A stretch of 64,000 nt of DNA from assembly GCF_030386795.1 (NCBI RefSeq), contig NZ_JANUQM010000020.1:103306-167305 (forward strand), read 5' to 3'. This stretch comes from Streptomyces sp. S.PNR 29. GTDB taxonomy: Bacteria; Actinomycetota; Actinomycetes; Streptomycetales; Streptomycetaceae. This document shows, in pieces, positions 55,989 to 64,000 of this stretch. Under the pieces are notes generated by a model. It had not been told where the DNA came from and did not search any database. It saw nothing but the letters and a program-made list of their open reading frames with translations. Within the stretch, counting starts at the first letter, position 1; each line of letters begins with the position of its first letter. The translations under genes were made by a program, and so were the position numbers.

Positions 55989-56884
55989 GCGGCGACCTCC
56001 GCACGCCAGGGGGCGGTCGGGTCGTCGAAGATGCTGACGACCTGGCGCATGATGCGCCGTTCGGCCGGGTTGAACGCCTGCTTGGCGTGGACGGTGCCGA
56101 GCTGGTCCCACATGACGATGTCCCCGGGCTGCCAGGTGTGGACGTAGGTGTACTGGGGCTTGCCCGCGTGCGACAGCAGTTCGTCGAGCAGCTTGCGGCT
56201 GTCGTCGGGGGACAGGTCCACGATCCGCTTGGTGTTCAGGGTGCTGATGTAGACCGACTGGCGGCCGGTGCGCGGATTGCGGGCGATCAGCGGGTGGATG
56301 GTGGAGGTGCCGTCCTCGGGCTGGATGTGTTCGGTGCTCTCGCCGAGGGACACCTCGCCCTGGAGCTCCTCTTCGATGGTCTCCTCGTACCCGGTGCGCA
56401 GGGCGTGGCGCACCCGGTAGGAGTGCAGGCGCCGGCGCTCTTCGGGCGACAGCGACTCGTACAGGGCGTACATGTCGGTGAAGAGGGTCTCCCCGCCGCC
56501 GGAGGACGGAACTTCCACGGCCTCCAGGAAGCCGACCTGGGAGACGCGGGGGCGGAAGGAGTAGTCGGTGTGCCAGCCCATCCACTCGGCGTCGCCGACG
56601 CCGATCTTGCGGCCGTCCTCCACCAGGTTGGAGACGATCAGGATCTCGTTGTGGTCGGGGTGGGCGCCGCTGGTCAGACCGGTCTTCGGGATGTACCCGA
56701 AGCGCCGGCCGAAGGCCAGGAACTCCTCGTAGGAAGGGGTTTTGTGGCCGCGGAAGACGAGTACGAGATGTGCGTCGAGCGCCGCCCAGATCTCCTCCAA
56801 CTGGGCCTGGTCCATGTCACCGGTGACCGGGGCTCCGTGCACGACGGCGCCGAGAGCGGCGCCGGGTATCGGCGTTACGTCCAT
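55985..56884 (-). CDS. penD: Alpha-ketoglutarate-dependent dioxygenase PenD (TauD family)
   Basis: Encodes 299 residues. The Fe(II) facial triad is visible: His105-x-Asp107 (WMGWHTDYSF) and a distal His near 266 (GTVHAKQAF), with the 2-oxoglutarate Arg in RRIMRQV. PenD/PntD/PtlD desaturate pentalenolactone D to E and epoxidise it to F. The start follows penE by 34 bp, and the stop overlaps the prenyl synthase start, so it is within one operon. Confidence 0.92.
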   Translation of the reverse strand: MDVTPIPGAALGAVVHGAPVTGDMDQAQLEEIWAALDAHLVLVFRGHKTPSYEEFLAFGRRFGYIPKTGLTSGAHPDHNEILIVSNLVEDGRKIGVGDAEWMGWHTDYSFRPRVSQVGFLEAVEVPSSGGGETLFTDMYALYESLSPEERRRLHSYRVRHALRTGYEETIEEELQGEVSLGESTEHIQPEDGTSTIHPLIARNPRTGRQSVYISTLNTKRIVDLSPDDSRKLLDELLSHAGKPQYTYVHTWQPGDIVMWDQLGTVHAKQAFNPAERRIMRQVVSIFDDPTAPWRAEVAA

Positions 56885-56918
56885 GGGCGTTGCCGCCTTT
56901 CGCAGAAGGGTGAGGTGG

Positions 56919-58733
56919 TCAGCGCAGTTCGAGACCGGCGAGGTCGCCCGCCTCCCGCCAGCGCCTGAGGATGTTCACGAACTCCACCGAGCCGCCGCCG
57001 TAGCTGGAGTTGAGCAGGGGCAGTCCCCTCGGGTCGCCCTCGTTGTTGTAGAGGCCGGGCGTGCAGTTCTCGAGGAAGTCGATGTCGTTGCTGGCGAGCC
57101 GGAGGATCTCCTCGACCCATTCCTTCTCGCCGGCCTCGGAGGCCTCCACGACCCGGTGGCCCCGCTCCTCGACGGACTTGACGATGTACGCGAGGTGCCG
57201 GGTCTGCTCGCCCAGCATGTAGGCGATGTTGACGTGCCGGCCGGCCTGGACCTTGGACAGGATGAAGCAGTTGGGGAAGCCGTTCACCTGGAGTCCGTGC
57301 AGGGTGCGCGCCCCGTCCGCCCACTTCTCCGACAGCTTCACGCCGTCGCGGCCGACGATGTCGTAGCCGGCGCGGTCCGTGTACGGGACGGAGAACTCGT
57401 GCTCGTAGCCGGTGGCGAAGATCAGGCAGTCGACCGGGTACTCCCGGCCGTTCGCGACCACCCCGGCCGGGGTGAGCCGCTCCACGCCCCGCCCCTGGGT
57501 GTCGACCAGGGTCACATTGGGCCGGTTGAAGGTCTGGAGGTAGCCGTCGTGGAAGCAGGGCCGCTTGCAGTACACGCGGTAGTACGGCTTGAGCGCGGCG
57601 GCGGTCGCGGGGTCGGTGACGACGCTGTCGATGCGGGCGCGCAGCTCCTCCATCTTGAGGAAGTCGGCCCGCTCGGCCGCGAGCGCCCGCTCCTTGGGAT
57701 CGCCCCCGGTGTCGCCGGTGGGCAGGATCGCGGCGGCCAGCTTGGCCGTGGTCTGGGTCCAGCGGTCCTGGACCAGGTCCTCGTCCTGCGGGATACCTGA
57801 GGTCAGCGCGTGGAAGTTCTCCATCCGGCGCTGCTGCCAGCCCGGTTCGAGGCTCTCCGCCCAGCCGGGCGGGGTGGGCCGGTTGCCGCGGACGTCGACC
57901 GCGGCCGGGGTGCGCTGGAAGAGGATGAGCTGCTCGGCCCACTCGGCGAGGTGCGGGGCGAGCTGGACGGTCGTCGAGCCGGTGCCGATGACGCCGACCT
58001 TCTTGTCCTGCAGCTTGGTCAGGCCGCCGGTGCTGTCGCCGCCGGTGTAGTCGAAGTCCCAGCGGCTGGTGTGGAAGGAGTGCCCGGCGAACGTCTCCAG
58101 GCCCGGCAGCCCGGGGAGTTTGGGGCGGTGCATCAGACCGATCGACATGGCCACGTACCGGGCCCGGATCAGATCCCCGCGGTCGGTGCTCACCAGCCAC
58201 TTCCCGGCGGCCTCGTCCCAGCGCAGCTCGGTGACGTTGGTCTGGAAGAGGGCGTCGCGGTAGAGGTCGTACTTGTGGGCGATCCGCTGGAGGTGGGCGA
58301 AGATCTCGGGCCCGGTGGCGTACTTCTCGGTGGGTATCGTGCCGATCTCTTCGAGCAGCGGCATGTAGATGTAGCTCTCGACGTCGCACCGGACGCCGGG
58401 GAAGCGGTTCCAGTACCAGGTGCCGCCGACGTCGCCGGCCTCGTCGATCAGCCGGATGCGCTTCAGGCCGGTCTCCTTGCGCAGATGGGCGCCGGTCAGC
58501 AGGCCGCCGATGCCGGCGCCGACGACGGCGACGTCCACCTCGTCGGTGAGCGGCTCGCGCTCCTGTCGCTCGGTGTAGGGGTCTCGCGCGTAGCGGCTGA
58601 AGTCACCGCGCGCGAACTGGTACGTGCGGCCGACGCTGCGCTTGTCGCGTTCCTGCCGGTATTTCTCCCTCACCGCTTCCAGGTCGATGGTCAGTGTTTC
58701 ATCGCTTCGGTCGTCGCTTTCGGCGCGTGCCAC
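56919..58733 (-). CDS. penE: Baeyer-Villiger monooxygenase PenE, forms pentalenolactone D
   Basis: Encodes 604 residues from GTG 58733, which has AGGAGG 5 nt upstream and overlaps the penF 3' end by 43 bp. FAD motif VAVVGAGIGGLLTG, NADPH motif VIGTGSTTVQLA, and the BVMO fingerprint FAGHSFHTSRWD are complete. Known PenE and PntE insert oxygen into 1-deoxy-11-oxopentalenic acid to give pentalenolactone D, while PtlE gives neopentalenolactone D. The two regiochemistries cannot be told apart from motifs. The presence of penM argues for the pentalenolactone form. Confidence 0.92.
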   Translation of the reverse strand: MARAESDDRSDETLTIDLEAVREKYRQERDKRSVGRTYQFARGDFSRYARDPYTERQEREPLTDEVDVAVVGAGIGGLLTGAHLRKETGLKRIRLIDEAGDVGGTWYWNRFPGVRCDVESYIYMPLLEEIGTIPTEKYATGPEIFAHLQRIAHKYDLYRDALFQTNVTELRWDEAAGKWLVSTDRGDLIRARYVAMSIGLMHRPKLPGLPGLETFAGHSFHTSRWDFDYTGGDSTGGLTKLQDKKVGVIGTGSTTVQLAPHLAEWAEQLILFQRTPAAVDVRGNRPTPPGWAESLEPGWQQRRMENFHALTSGIPQDEDLVQDRWTQTTAKLAAAILPTGDTGGDPKERALAAERADFLKMEELRARIDSVVTDPATAAALKPYYRVYCKRPCFHDGYLQTFNRPNVTLVDTQGRGVERLTPAGVVANGREYPVDCLIFATGYEHEFSVPYTDRAGYDIVGRDGVKLSEKWADGARTLHGLQVNGFPNCFILSKVQAGRHVNIAYMLGEQTRHLAYIVKSVEERGHRVVEASEAGEKEWVEEILRLASNDIDFLENCTPGLYNNEGDPRGLPLLNSSYGGGSVEFVNILRRWREAGDLAGLELR

Positions 58734-59554
58734 AGCTCCTCCTCGGGGGAAGGGGGCGGAAGGGAAACATGACGCCATACGTCGTCGAACTGATCGCGCA
58801 GCCGCAGCGGCGCGTCGGAGTTGCTGAAGAGATAGAAGCGGTCGGAGCCGAGGGCCTCCCACACGAGTTCGGCGACGTCCTCGGCGCTCACCGAGGTGGC
58901 GCCGCCCGCGCCGCGCGGGGCCGTCAGGCCGTGGACCATGGGGGTGTCGACCCGGCCGGGACACAGCACTGACACCCGGACCCCGGTGCCCCGCAGATCG
59001 GCACGCAGACTGCGGGCGACCGCGAGGTCGGCGTGCTTGGAGGCGGCGTAGGCCGCGCTGCCGGCGCCGACGACGAAGGCGGACATCGAGGCGGTGTGGA
59101 TCAGATGGGCGGGCCGGCCGCGCTCCAGCAGCCGGGGGACGAAGGCGCGGGCCACCAGGACGTGCGCCCAGTGGTTCACCTCGAAGACCTGCCGCATCCG
59201 TTCCAGCGGCACCTCCCACAGGGGCTGTCCCACGGGGCCGAGGACCCCGGCGTTGTTGCACACCACGTCGATGTCGCCGTGCAGGTCGAACGCCGCCTCC
59301 GCGAGCCGTTCGACGGCGTCCGGGTCGGTCAGGTCGGCGGTCACCGCGGTGACCTGAGCGCCCTGAGCGGTGAGTTCGGCGGCCCGGCGGTGCAGGGCGT
59401 CGCCTTCGACGTCCGCCATGACCACGCAGGCGCCGGCCCGTGCGAAGCGCGCGCTGAGGGCGAGGCCGATGCCGCTGGCCGCGCCGGTCACCACGGCTGT
59501 CCCGGTCTGTAACTGCGTCTGTAACTGCGTCTGTAACTGTGTCTGTGACTGCAC
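58691..59554 (-). CDS. penF: Short-chain dehydrogenase PenF
   Basis: Encodes 287 residues from GTG 59554, chosen because GGAG precedes it at 8 nt; an upstream GTG at 59611 has no site. The Rossmann motif TGAASGIG, NNAG, and the Ser-Tyr-Lys triad (HTASMSAFVV, YAASKHAD) are all present. PtlF and PenF oxidise the C-11 alcohol of 1-deoxy-11beta-hydroxypentalenic acid to the ketone. The N-terminus begins with a Gln/Leu/Thr repeat (QLQT units) coded by 12-bp tandem repeats, which is unusual for an SDR. Confidence 0.92.
   Translation of the reverse strand: MQSQTQLQTQLQTQLQTGTAVVTGAASGIGLALSARFARAGACVVMADVEGDALHRRAAELTAQGAQVTAVTADLTDPDAVERLAEAAFDLHGDIDVVCNNAGVLGPVGQPLWEVPLERMRQVFEVNHWAHVLVARAFVPRLLERGRPAHLIHTASMSAFVVGAGSAAYAASKHADLAVARSLRADLRGTGVRVSVLCPGRVDTPMVHGLTAPRGAGGATSVSAEDVAELVWEALGSDRFYLFSNSDAPLRLRDQFDDVWRHVSLPPPSPEEELWHAPKATTEAMKH
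59506..59551 (-). repeat. 12-bp tandem repeats coding the N-terminus of PenF
   Basis: Three full units and a partial fourth of a 12-bp sequence (plus-strand TCTGTAACTGCG, with one C/T and one A/G variant) lie directly after the start codon. They code TQLQ on the minus strand. The length keeps the reading frame, so copy number could vary without harm. This is a likely slippage-prone coding minisatellite. Confidence 0.85.
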
Positions 59555-59654
59555 TTGGCTGTCTCCGCTTCTGCGCGCGGGCACACCGAAGGACGGCGCG
59601 CCGTTGCCCACGAGAAGGTCTGGATCAGATCGCGCGGTCCGAGGGGCGCGGGCG

Positions 59655-61109
59655 TCAGCCGGGATCGGGGAGCTTCAGGCTGATCACGAGAACCGTCACC
59701 GAGAAACACGTCAACAGGGCGAGAACGAGCACGGCCGCCGACGCCGTCGACAGCGAACCGGCCAGGGAGACATAGAGGGTTCCACCGACGGTCGCGCCCA
59801 GCGCGGTCGCCATCTGCTGGCTGGTCACCAGCACACCGCTGCCCATGCCGGCCTGCGCGGGGGGCACGTCGGCGAGGATCATCCGGAACAGCGTCGGGCC
59901 GGTCAGCGCCGCGCCCACGCCGAACAGGCCGATCCCGACGAGCACGAGCGCCAGGGAGGGATGCGGCCAGCCCAGCCGGATCACCAGCGCCAGCAGCAGC
60001 AGCCCCGTGCCCTGGACGAGGGCGCCCAGGGTGACGATCCGGCCGCCCAGGGCCGCCGCGATCCTCGGGGTGAACAGCGTCACCACGAAGAACGCCGCGG
60101 CGAACGGCGTCAGCACCCCGCCGGAGGCGAGCCCGTCCAGGCCGAAGTGCCCCTGCGCGATCAGCGCGTAGACGAACAGGAAGGCGCCGAAGCCGGCCGA
60201 GAACGGCACCATCGCCGCCAGCCCTCTGCGCATCCCCGGATGGGACAGCACCGACGGGGACAGCAGCGGTGAGCCGCCCCGCGCCTCCAGTCCGCGTTCG
60301 GCCCGCACCAGTGCCAGCGCCCCCGCCGCGGCGACCGCGAGCAGCGACCACAGCCACAGCGGCCAGCCCAGGTCGGGGCCCGCCACGACCAAGGCCAGGA
60401 GACAGACCATGGTGACACCGAACAGCACGGTGCCCACCGGGTCGAAGCTCGGCTTCCTGTCGGCCCTGGTCGCGGGGACGCGCCGGACGGCCAGCAGCGC
60501 GGCCACTCCGATCGGCACATTGATCGCGAAGACCGACCGCCAGCCGATCCCGGCGACGTCCAGCGAGACCAGCAGCCCGCCCAGGATCTGCCCGGTGACC
60601 ATGCCGAGGGCCGCGGTCGCGCCGTACATGCCGATCGCGCGGGCGCGCGCCTGGCCCTCGGTGGCCGCCTGGATCGTCGCCAGCACCTGCGGTACGAGCA
60701 TGGCGGCGGCGGCGCCCTGCAGCAGCCGGGCCGCGACGAGGAACTCGATGGTCGGGGCGAGTCCGCACAGCGCCGAGGTGACGGTGAACGCCGCGAGCCC
60801 GTAGGCGTACAGGCGCCGTCTGCCGAAGGCGTCGCCCAGCCGTCCGCCCAGCACCAGGCCGAGGGCGTAGGTGAGGCCGTAGCCGGACACCACCAGCTCC
60901 AGTGCCGCGGGGCCGCCGTGGAGGTCGTCACTGATCGAGGTGAGCGCCACATTGACGATGGAGGCGTCCACGATGGACAGGGCGTATCCGGTGAGCACCA
61001 CCACGAGGGCGATGCCACTGAGCCCCGCGGCGGCCGGTGTCGTGCCGGCCGAGGGCTCCGGTGTCGCGTTGGGCCCCTTCAGAGGGGGGAGGCCCTCGCG
61101 TTTCGTCAT
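59655..61109 (-). CDS. penG: MFS exporter PenG (DHA2, 14-TM type)
   Basis: Encodes 484 residues from ATG 61109 with GGTAGG upstream. Signatures include VVVLTGYALSIVDASIVNVAL and LGGRLGDAFGRRRLY, typical of EmrB/QacA-type drug:H+ antiporters. Homologues PtlG and PntG are the cluster exporters, so this protein probably removes pentalenolactone from the cell, in addition to resistance from the insensitive GAPDH. It lies between penH and penF. Confidence 0.9.
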   Translation of the reverse strand: MTKREGLPPLKGPNATPEPSAGTTPAAAGLSGIALVVVLTGYALSIVDASIVNVALTSISDDLHGGPAALELVVSGYGLTYALGLVLGGRLGDAFGRRRLYAYGLAAFTVTSALCGLAPTIEFLVAARLLQGAAAAMLVPQVLATIQAATEGQARARAIGMYGATAALGMVTGQILGGLLVSLDVAGIGWRSVFAINVPIGVAALLAVRRVPATRADRKPSFDPVGTVLFGVTMVCLLALVVAGPDLGWPLWLWSLLAVAAAGALALVRAERGLEARGGSPLLSPSVLSHPGMRRGLAAMVPFSAGFGAFLFVYALIAQGHFGLDGLASGGVLTPFAAAFFVVTLFTPRIAAALGGRIVTLGALVQGTGLLLLALVIRLGWPHPSLALVLVGIGLFGVGAALTGPTLFRMILADVPPAQAGMGSGVLVTSQQMATALGATVGGTLYVSLAGSLSTASAAVLVLALLTCFSVTVLVISLKLPDPG

Positions 61110-61166
61110 GTGCTGCCTACCAGGCGTTCGTGGGGGACGGTTGAGACGGGTGCGGGGACGACAACG

Positions 61167-62018
61167 TCACTCGACGGTGGTGGGAGTGCCGGTGATCTTC
61201 GACAGGATTCCCTTGGAGGGGTCCTTCGCGGACTCCGGCCAGGGGGTCAGGGCGTTGAACCCGCGGTGGGAGGAGGCGGGCTGGATGCGGGTGTCCATCG
61301 ACATCCTCATGCCGGCCGGGTCCACCGAGACGTTCGGGATGGACTTGTGACACATGAAGGCGTGGAAGAGGATCACGTCGCCCGGTTCCATGGGTGAGAA
61401 CAGCAGCTGCTCGTCCGCGCCGAACTCCTCCGCCGGGATACCGCGCACGGGGTGGCCGAAGCGGCGGAAGTTCTCGGTGACGACGTGCTGGCGCGGGCCC
61501 TTCTTGTGGCTGCCGTCGGCGACGGCGACGCCGCCTATGCTGCGGCTCGTCGGGAGCAGCGGTATCCAGGCGGTGCGGAAGTCCTTGTTCGGGCCGATGT
61601 AGAAGCCGTCCTGGTGCAGCGGGGTCAGGAAGCTCGGCTCCGCGGAGCCCGCGGCGGAGGGGTAGTAGCGGATCGTCGTCGACTTGAAGACGAAGACGGG
61701 CTCGCCGAAGACCTTCTCCCAGACCTTGAGGGTCGAGGGGTGGTTCCACAGGTCGTCGTACTTGACGTAGTCGTGCATCGCGACCTCGTCGACCGCCTCG
61801 AAGGACTCGATGGTGAGGGTGTCGAGCGTGGTGCCGGGGGCGGCGTGGCCGAGCGCGATCAGGCCCTGGAGCATCTGCTCGGCGGCGGTCCGCACGAGGT
61901 CACCGTCCAGAACGTCGCGCAGATAGAGGTAGCCGTGCTCGTCGTAGAACCGGTCGAGGGCCTCACGGTCGTCGAGAAGAGGCGTGCAGTCGACGTAGTC
62001 GCTGAAAGTGTCCGTCAT
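61167..62018 (-). CDS. penH: PhyH-type dioxygenase PenH, 1-deoxypentalenic acid 11-hydroxylase
   Basis: Encodes 283 residues from ATG 62018 with AAGGAA upstream. The Fe(II) ligands are His135-x-Asp137 (LHQDGF) and His224 (MCHKS), two residues below the published PtlH positions 137, 139 and 226. A 2-oxoglutarate Arg is in GMRMSMDTR. PtlH hydroxylates 1-deoxypentalenic acid at C-11beta. A 225-bp gap upstream, which may contain the operon promoter, separates it from penM. Confidence 0.94.
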   Translation of the reverse strand: MTDTFSDYVDCTPLLDDREALDRFYDEHGYLYLRDVLDGDLVRTAAEQMLQGLIALGHAAPGTTLDTLTIESFEAVDEVAMHDYVKYDDLWNHPSTLKVWEKVFGEPVFVFKSTTIRYYPSAAGSAEPSFLTPLHQDGFYIGPNKDFRTAWIPLLPTSRSIGGVAVADGSHKKGPRQHVVTENFRRFGHPVRGIPAEEFGADEQLLFSPMEPGDVILFHAFMCHKSIPNVSVDPAGMRMSMDTRIQPASSHRGFNALTPWPESAKDPSKGILSKITGTPTTVE

Positions 62019-62243
62019 GGTTCCTTGTCCTCGTGACGTCTGTGCTTGGGGGAGGGAGCGTCAAACATCGGGGCGGGCCGACGGCTTCGATGGCGCCGGG
62101 CGAGGGGGAGGTGACGAGGGACGACCGCCGGGGACGGCGGTGCTGACGTTCAGGAGGGTGAGGGCCGGGCCGGTCAGAGGGACGCAACCGTTGATACAGG
62201 CCCTGAACGGAGGACGGCTGTGTTCTCGCTCGTGCCATGCCAC
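62019..62243. promoter_or_regulatory. penM-penH intergenic region, probable PenR-regulated promoter
   Basis: This 225-bp gap is the widest inside the cluster. It holds CAAC-C-GTTG near 62188-62196 and a TTGACG element near 62062-62067 on the minus strand, but no clear -10 partner. In related clusters the MarR-type activator PenR/PntR is reported to bind near here; no site could be identified with confidence by eye. The penR gene itself is not in the window and may lie beyond gap1. Confidence 0.4.
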
Positions 62244-63440
62244 TCAGAAGGTGACGGGGATTTCATCGAACCCGCCGGTGATCCGGTGCTCCTGCCAGCG
62301 CAGTGACTCCTCGGGCACCGCGAGCCGCAGGTCGGGCAGCCTGCGGAACAGCCGCTCGAACACCGCGGTCAGCTCGATCCGGGCCAGCGTGCGGCCGATG
62401 CAGTGCCGGACGCCGTGCCCGAAGGCCAGGTGCGACTTGGGCTTGTTCCGGGCCAGGTCGAACAGGTCGCCGTCGGGGAACGCCCGGCTGTCGTAGTTGG
62501 CCGCGCCGATGGCCAGCATCACCGCGTCGCCGGCGCGGATGACCGTCTCGCCGACGGTTATGTCGCTGTGCGCGTAGCGGGGTATCAGCGCGTTGGATCC
62601 CTTGCCGCCGACGCCCAGACGCAGGATTTCCTCGACCGCGGCCGGCGCGAGTTCGGGATTCTCGGCCAGCAGGGCACGCTGGGCCGGATTGCGCAGCAGC
62701 AGCAGGGTGCCCAGGTCGATGCGCACAATGGTGGTCTCGTAGCCGAACAACAGAATGGCGTTGCCCAAGTGGGCGATGTCCGCATCGGACAGTGCGCCGT
62801 CTTTGTCGGCGATCAGCTCGGACAGAATGTCGTCGCCCGGCTCGACTCTCTTGCGCGCCACCAGGTCCGTCATGTAGTCGACAACCTGTTGAAAGGTGTT
62901 CGCCGAGTGCTGGTTGTCGCTCTGGTCGAATGTGCCTCTCGCCCACTGCCCGAACCGCTCCCGGTCGTCCAACGGCACGCCGAGCAGATCGCAGATCACC
63001 ATGGTCGGCAACGGAAACGACAGCGCGCGGTGCAGGTCGACCGGCGGAGTGCTGGCGGCCAACTGGTCGAGCAGGTCGTCCACATGGTGCTCGATCCGGG
63101 TCTTCATGAGGCGCATCCGGCGCGTGGAGAACCGGGGCACGAGCAGCGAGCGCATCTGCGCGTGCCTGGTGGACTCGGTGTCGTAGTCGTCCCCGGCCAT
63201 CAGCGCGACCATGAAGCGTCTGGCCGCGCTCTTTGCCGACTGCTCCGGGTTGGGATTGCTGAGACCGAGTCGACGGTCGGCGAGCAGTGTCCTCACCTCG
63301 TCGTAGCGGGTGACCAGCCAGGCGTCTTCACCGGGGGTCCGCACCCTGGTGATCGGCCCCTCCTGCTGCAGTGCGCGCATCTGGGGCGCGATGCCGATGA
63401 TGTCCGGATTATCGAAAGGTAACCTGGGGAGTTCCTTCAT
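62244..63440 (-). CDS. penM: Cytochrome P450 PenM/PntM (CYP161C), pentalenolactone-forming
   Basis: Encodes 398 residues, the same as PenM/PntM. Met77, Met81 and Phe232 occur at exactly the positions reported as special to PntM, where they allow oxidative rearrangement of pentalenolactone F by a carbocation route. The I-helix reads LLFGYETTIV rather than the usual AGxDTT. Heme motif FGHGVRHCIGR is normal. The ATG is only 9 nt after a TATGAT box, so the leader is very short. Its presence indicates pentalenolactone, rather than neopentalenolactone, as product. Confidence 0.95.
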   Translation of the reverse strand: MKELPRLPFDNPDIIGIAPQMRALQQEGPITRVRTPGEDAWLVTRYDEVRTLLADRRLGLSNPNPEQSAKSAARRFMVALMAGDDYDTESTRHAQMRSLLVPRFSTRRMRLMKTRIEHHVDDLLDQLAASTPPVDLHRALSFPLPTMVICDLLGVPLDDRERFGQWARGTFDQSDNQHSANTFQQVVDYMTDLVARKRVEPGDDILSELIADKDGALSDADIAHLGNAILLFGYETTIVRIDLGTLLLLRNPAQRALLAENPELAPAAVEEILRLGVGGKGSNALIPRYAHSDITVGETVIRAGDAVMLAIGAANYDSRAFPDGDLFDLARNKPKSHLAFGHGVRHCIGRTLARIELTAVFERLFRRLPDLRLAVPEESLRWQEHRITGGFDEIPVTF

Positions 63441-63831
63441 GTAATCACGATCATATGCTCGGGTTTCTATGTCAATAAGTGCGAGTCAGGGATTTCGGCG
63501 GCAGAGTCGGAGTGGCTTGACTGTGACGACTGGCACGTGTGTGCTCGACGTCCGGTGGAATGCCGGAGCCGTTTCTTTGCAGCGGCGATAAATGGCAGCC
63601 CATCAGCTTCGCGGCGAATGCGCGGAAAGGATGTCGGGCAGGACGAATTCCGGTGCAATGCGCGAAGTGACTGACGGAACTACCTGATCGGTAATCAGTT
63701 GGGTCCCCGCTCGTCTTATGTTGGAGAATTGCGCCGACTCAGCCTCCGGGGAACTGCGACAACTGTACTTCTGCATGCCTGTCAGCGGCGGGGCCGACCG
63801 ATTTCCATCGGCGGCCGCCGGCGAGCGCGGC
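63441..63831. other. Promoter region of penM
   Basis: No gene is present. On the minus strand TTGACA (63475-63470) and TATGAT (63455-63450) are strong boxes, but with only a 14-bp spacer, which suggests activator dependence. CTGAT-CGGTA-ATCAG (63684-63698) is a perfect 5-5-5 inverted repeat about 210 bp upstream of the boxes. Local GC is visibly lower than in the flanking genes around 63441-63780, consistent with a regulatory region. Confidence 0.55.
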
Positions 63832-63886
63832 GCGCCGTGCCGCAGGCACGGCGCAACGGCAGCCGCCCGTCCGGCGGACGGCTGCC
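63832..63886 (-). terminator. Double hairpin terminator of gap1
   Basis: Two adjacent stems lie downstream of the gap1 stop: a perfect 10-bp stem with a 3-nt loop (63832-63854) and a 12-bp stem with one mismatch and a 5-nt loop (63858-63886). They should end the gap1 transcript before penM. Confidence 0.75.
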
Positions 63887-63910
63887 ATGGCGAGGAGAGG
63901 TGAGCAGGGG

Positions 63911-64000
<90 letters not shown>

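Noticed and set aside
56919..58733. Assignment of the BVMO as PtlE (neopentalenolactone)
   Set aside because: Motifs do not separate PenE and PtlE, but a complete PenM with its special residues is present, which fits pentalenolactone.

Overview
The window is high-GC actinobacterial DNA, almost certainly Streptomyces. Codons have G/C in nearly all third positions, GTG starts and leaderless genes are frequent, Tat and Sec signal peptides are typical of the genus, and the gene families are streptomycete (PucR, SpoIIE-type PP2C, DUF2975/HTH pairs, NmtR, pentalenolactone enzymes). Every base pair of the 64 kb is consistent with chromosomal DNA; no tRNA, rRNA, IS element, CRISPR or phage gene was found.

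Layout. 1-8.8 kb: tail of an amino-acid ABC ATPase, a secreted CocE-type hydrolase, an exported gamma-glutamyltransferase, a ClpC-like AAA+ unfoldase, and a divergent map/xre pair. The map gene has a diverged 303-bp tandem duplication of its 3' end. 9-19.7 kb: an unknown protein, then a pyrimidine/hydantoin-type catabolic block (two nitrilase-superfamily amidohydrolases, class III aminotransferase, PucR regulator, dihydropyrimidinase, LLM flavoprotein, NCS1 permease). 19.7-27.1 kb: small secreted and membrane proteins, a second gamma-glutamyltransferase-like enzyme, an inositol-monophosphatase-like enzyme, and a translationally coupled FAD oxidoreductase/macrodomain pair. 27.1-41.7 kb: a DUF4396 membrane protein behind a CsoR-like palindrome, a PAS-GAF-PP2C phosphatase, two coupled CorC/HlyC proteins, an acyltransferase, a divergent SGNH hydrolase/GH2 beta-galactosidase pair, and a LysR/MFS pair. 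41.7-47.7 kb: a metal-efflux locus (MFS, NmtR, P1B-4 ATPase), an array of degenerate copies of the MFS 3' end, and an Ada-AlkA/Ogt alkylation-repair operon.

47.8-64 kb is a pentalenolactone biosynthetic cluster, all on the minus strand. In transcription order it reads gap1 (partial, resistant GAPDH), penM, penH, penG, penF, penE, penD, a polyprenyl synthase, penA, penI, ispH, dxs, ispG, fdxA. PenA makes pentalenene from FPP. PenI, PenH and PenF oxidise it to 1-deoxypentalenic acid and onward. PenE inserts the lactone oxygen, PenD desaturates and epoxidises, and PenM performs the final oxidative rearrangement. PenM carries Met77, Met81 and Phe232, the residues reported as special to this P450.

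The most notable feature is that the three MEP-pathway genes and a 7Fe ferredoxin are attached to the terpenoid operon. The ispH start codon overlaps the penI stop codon, so precursor supply appears to be expressed together with the pathway that uses it.
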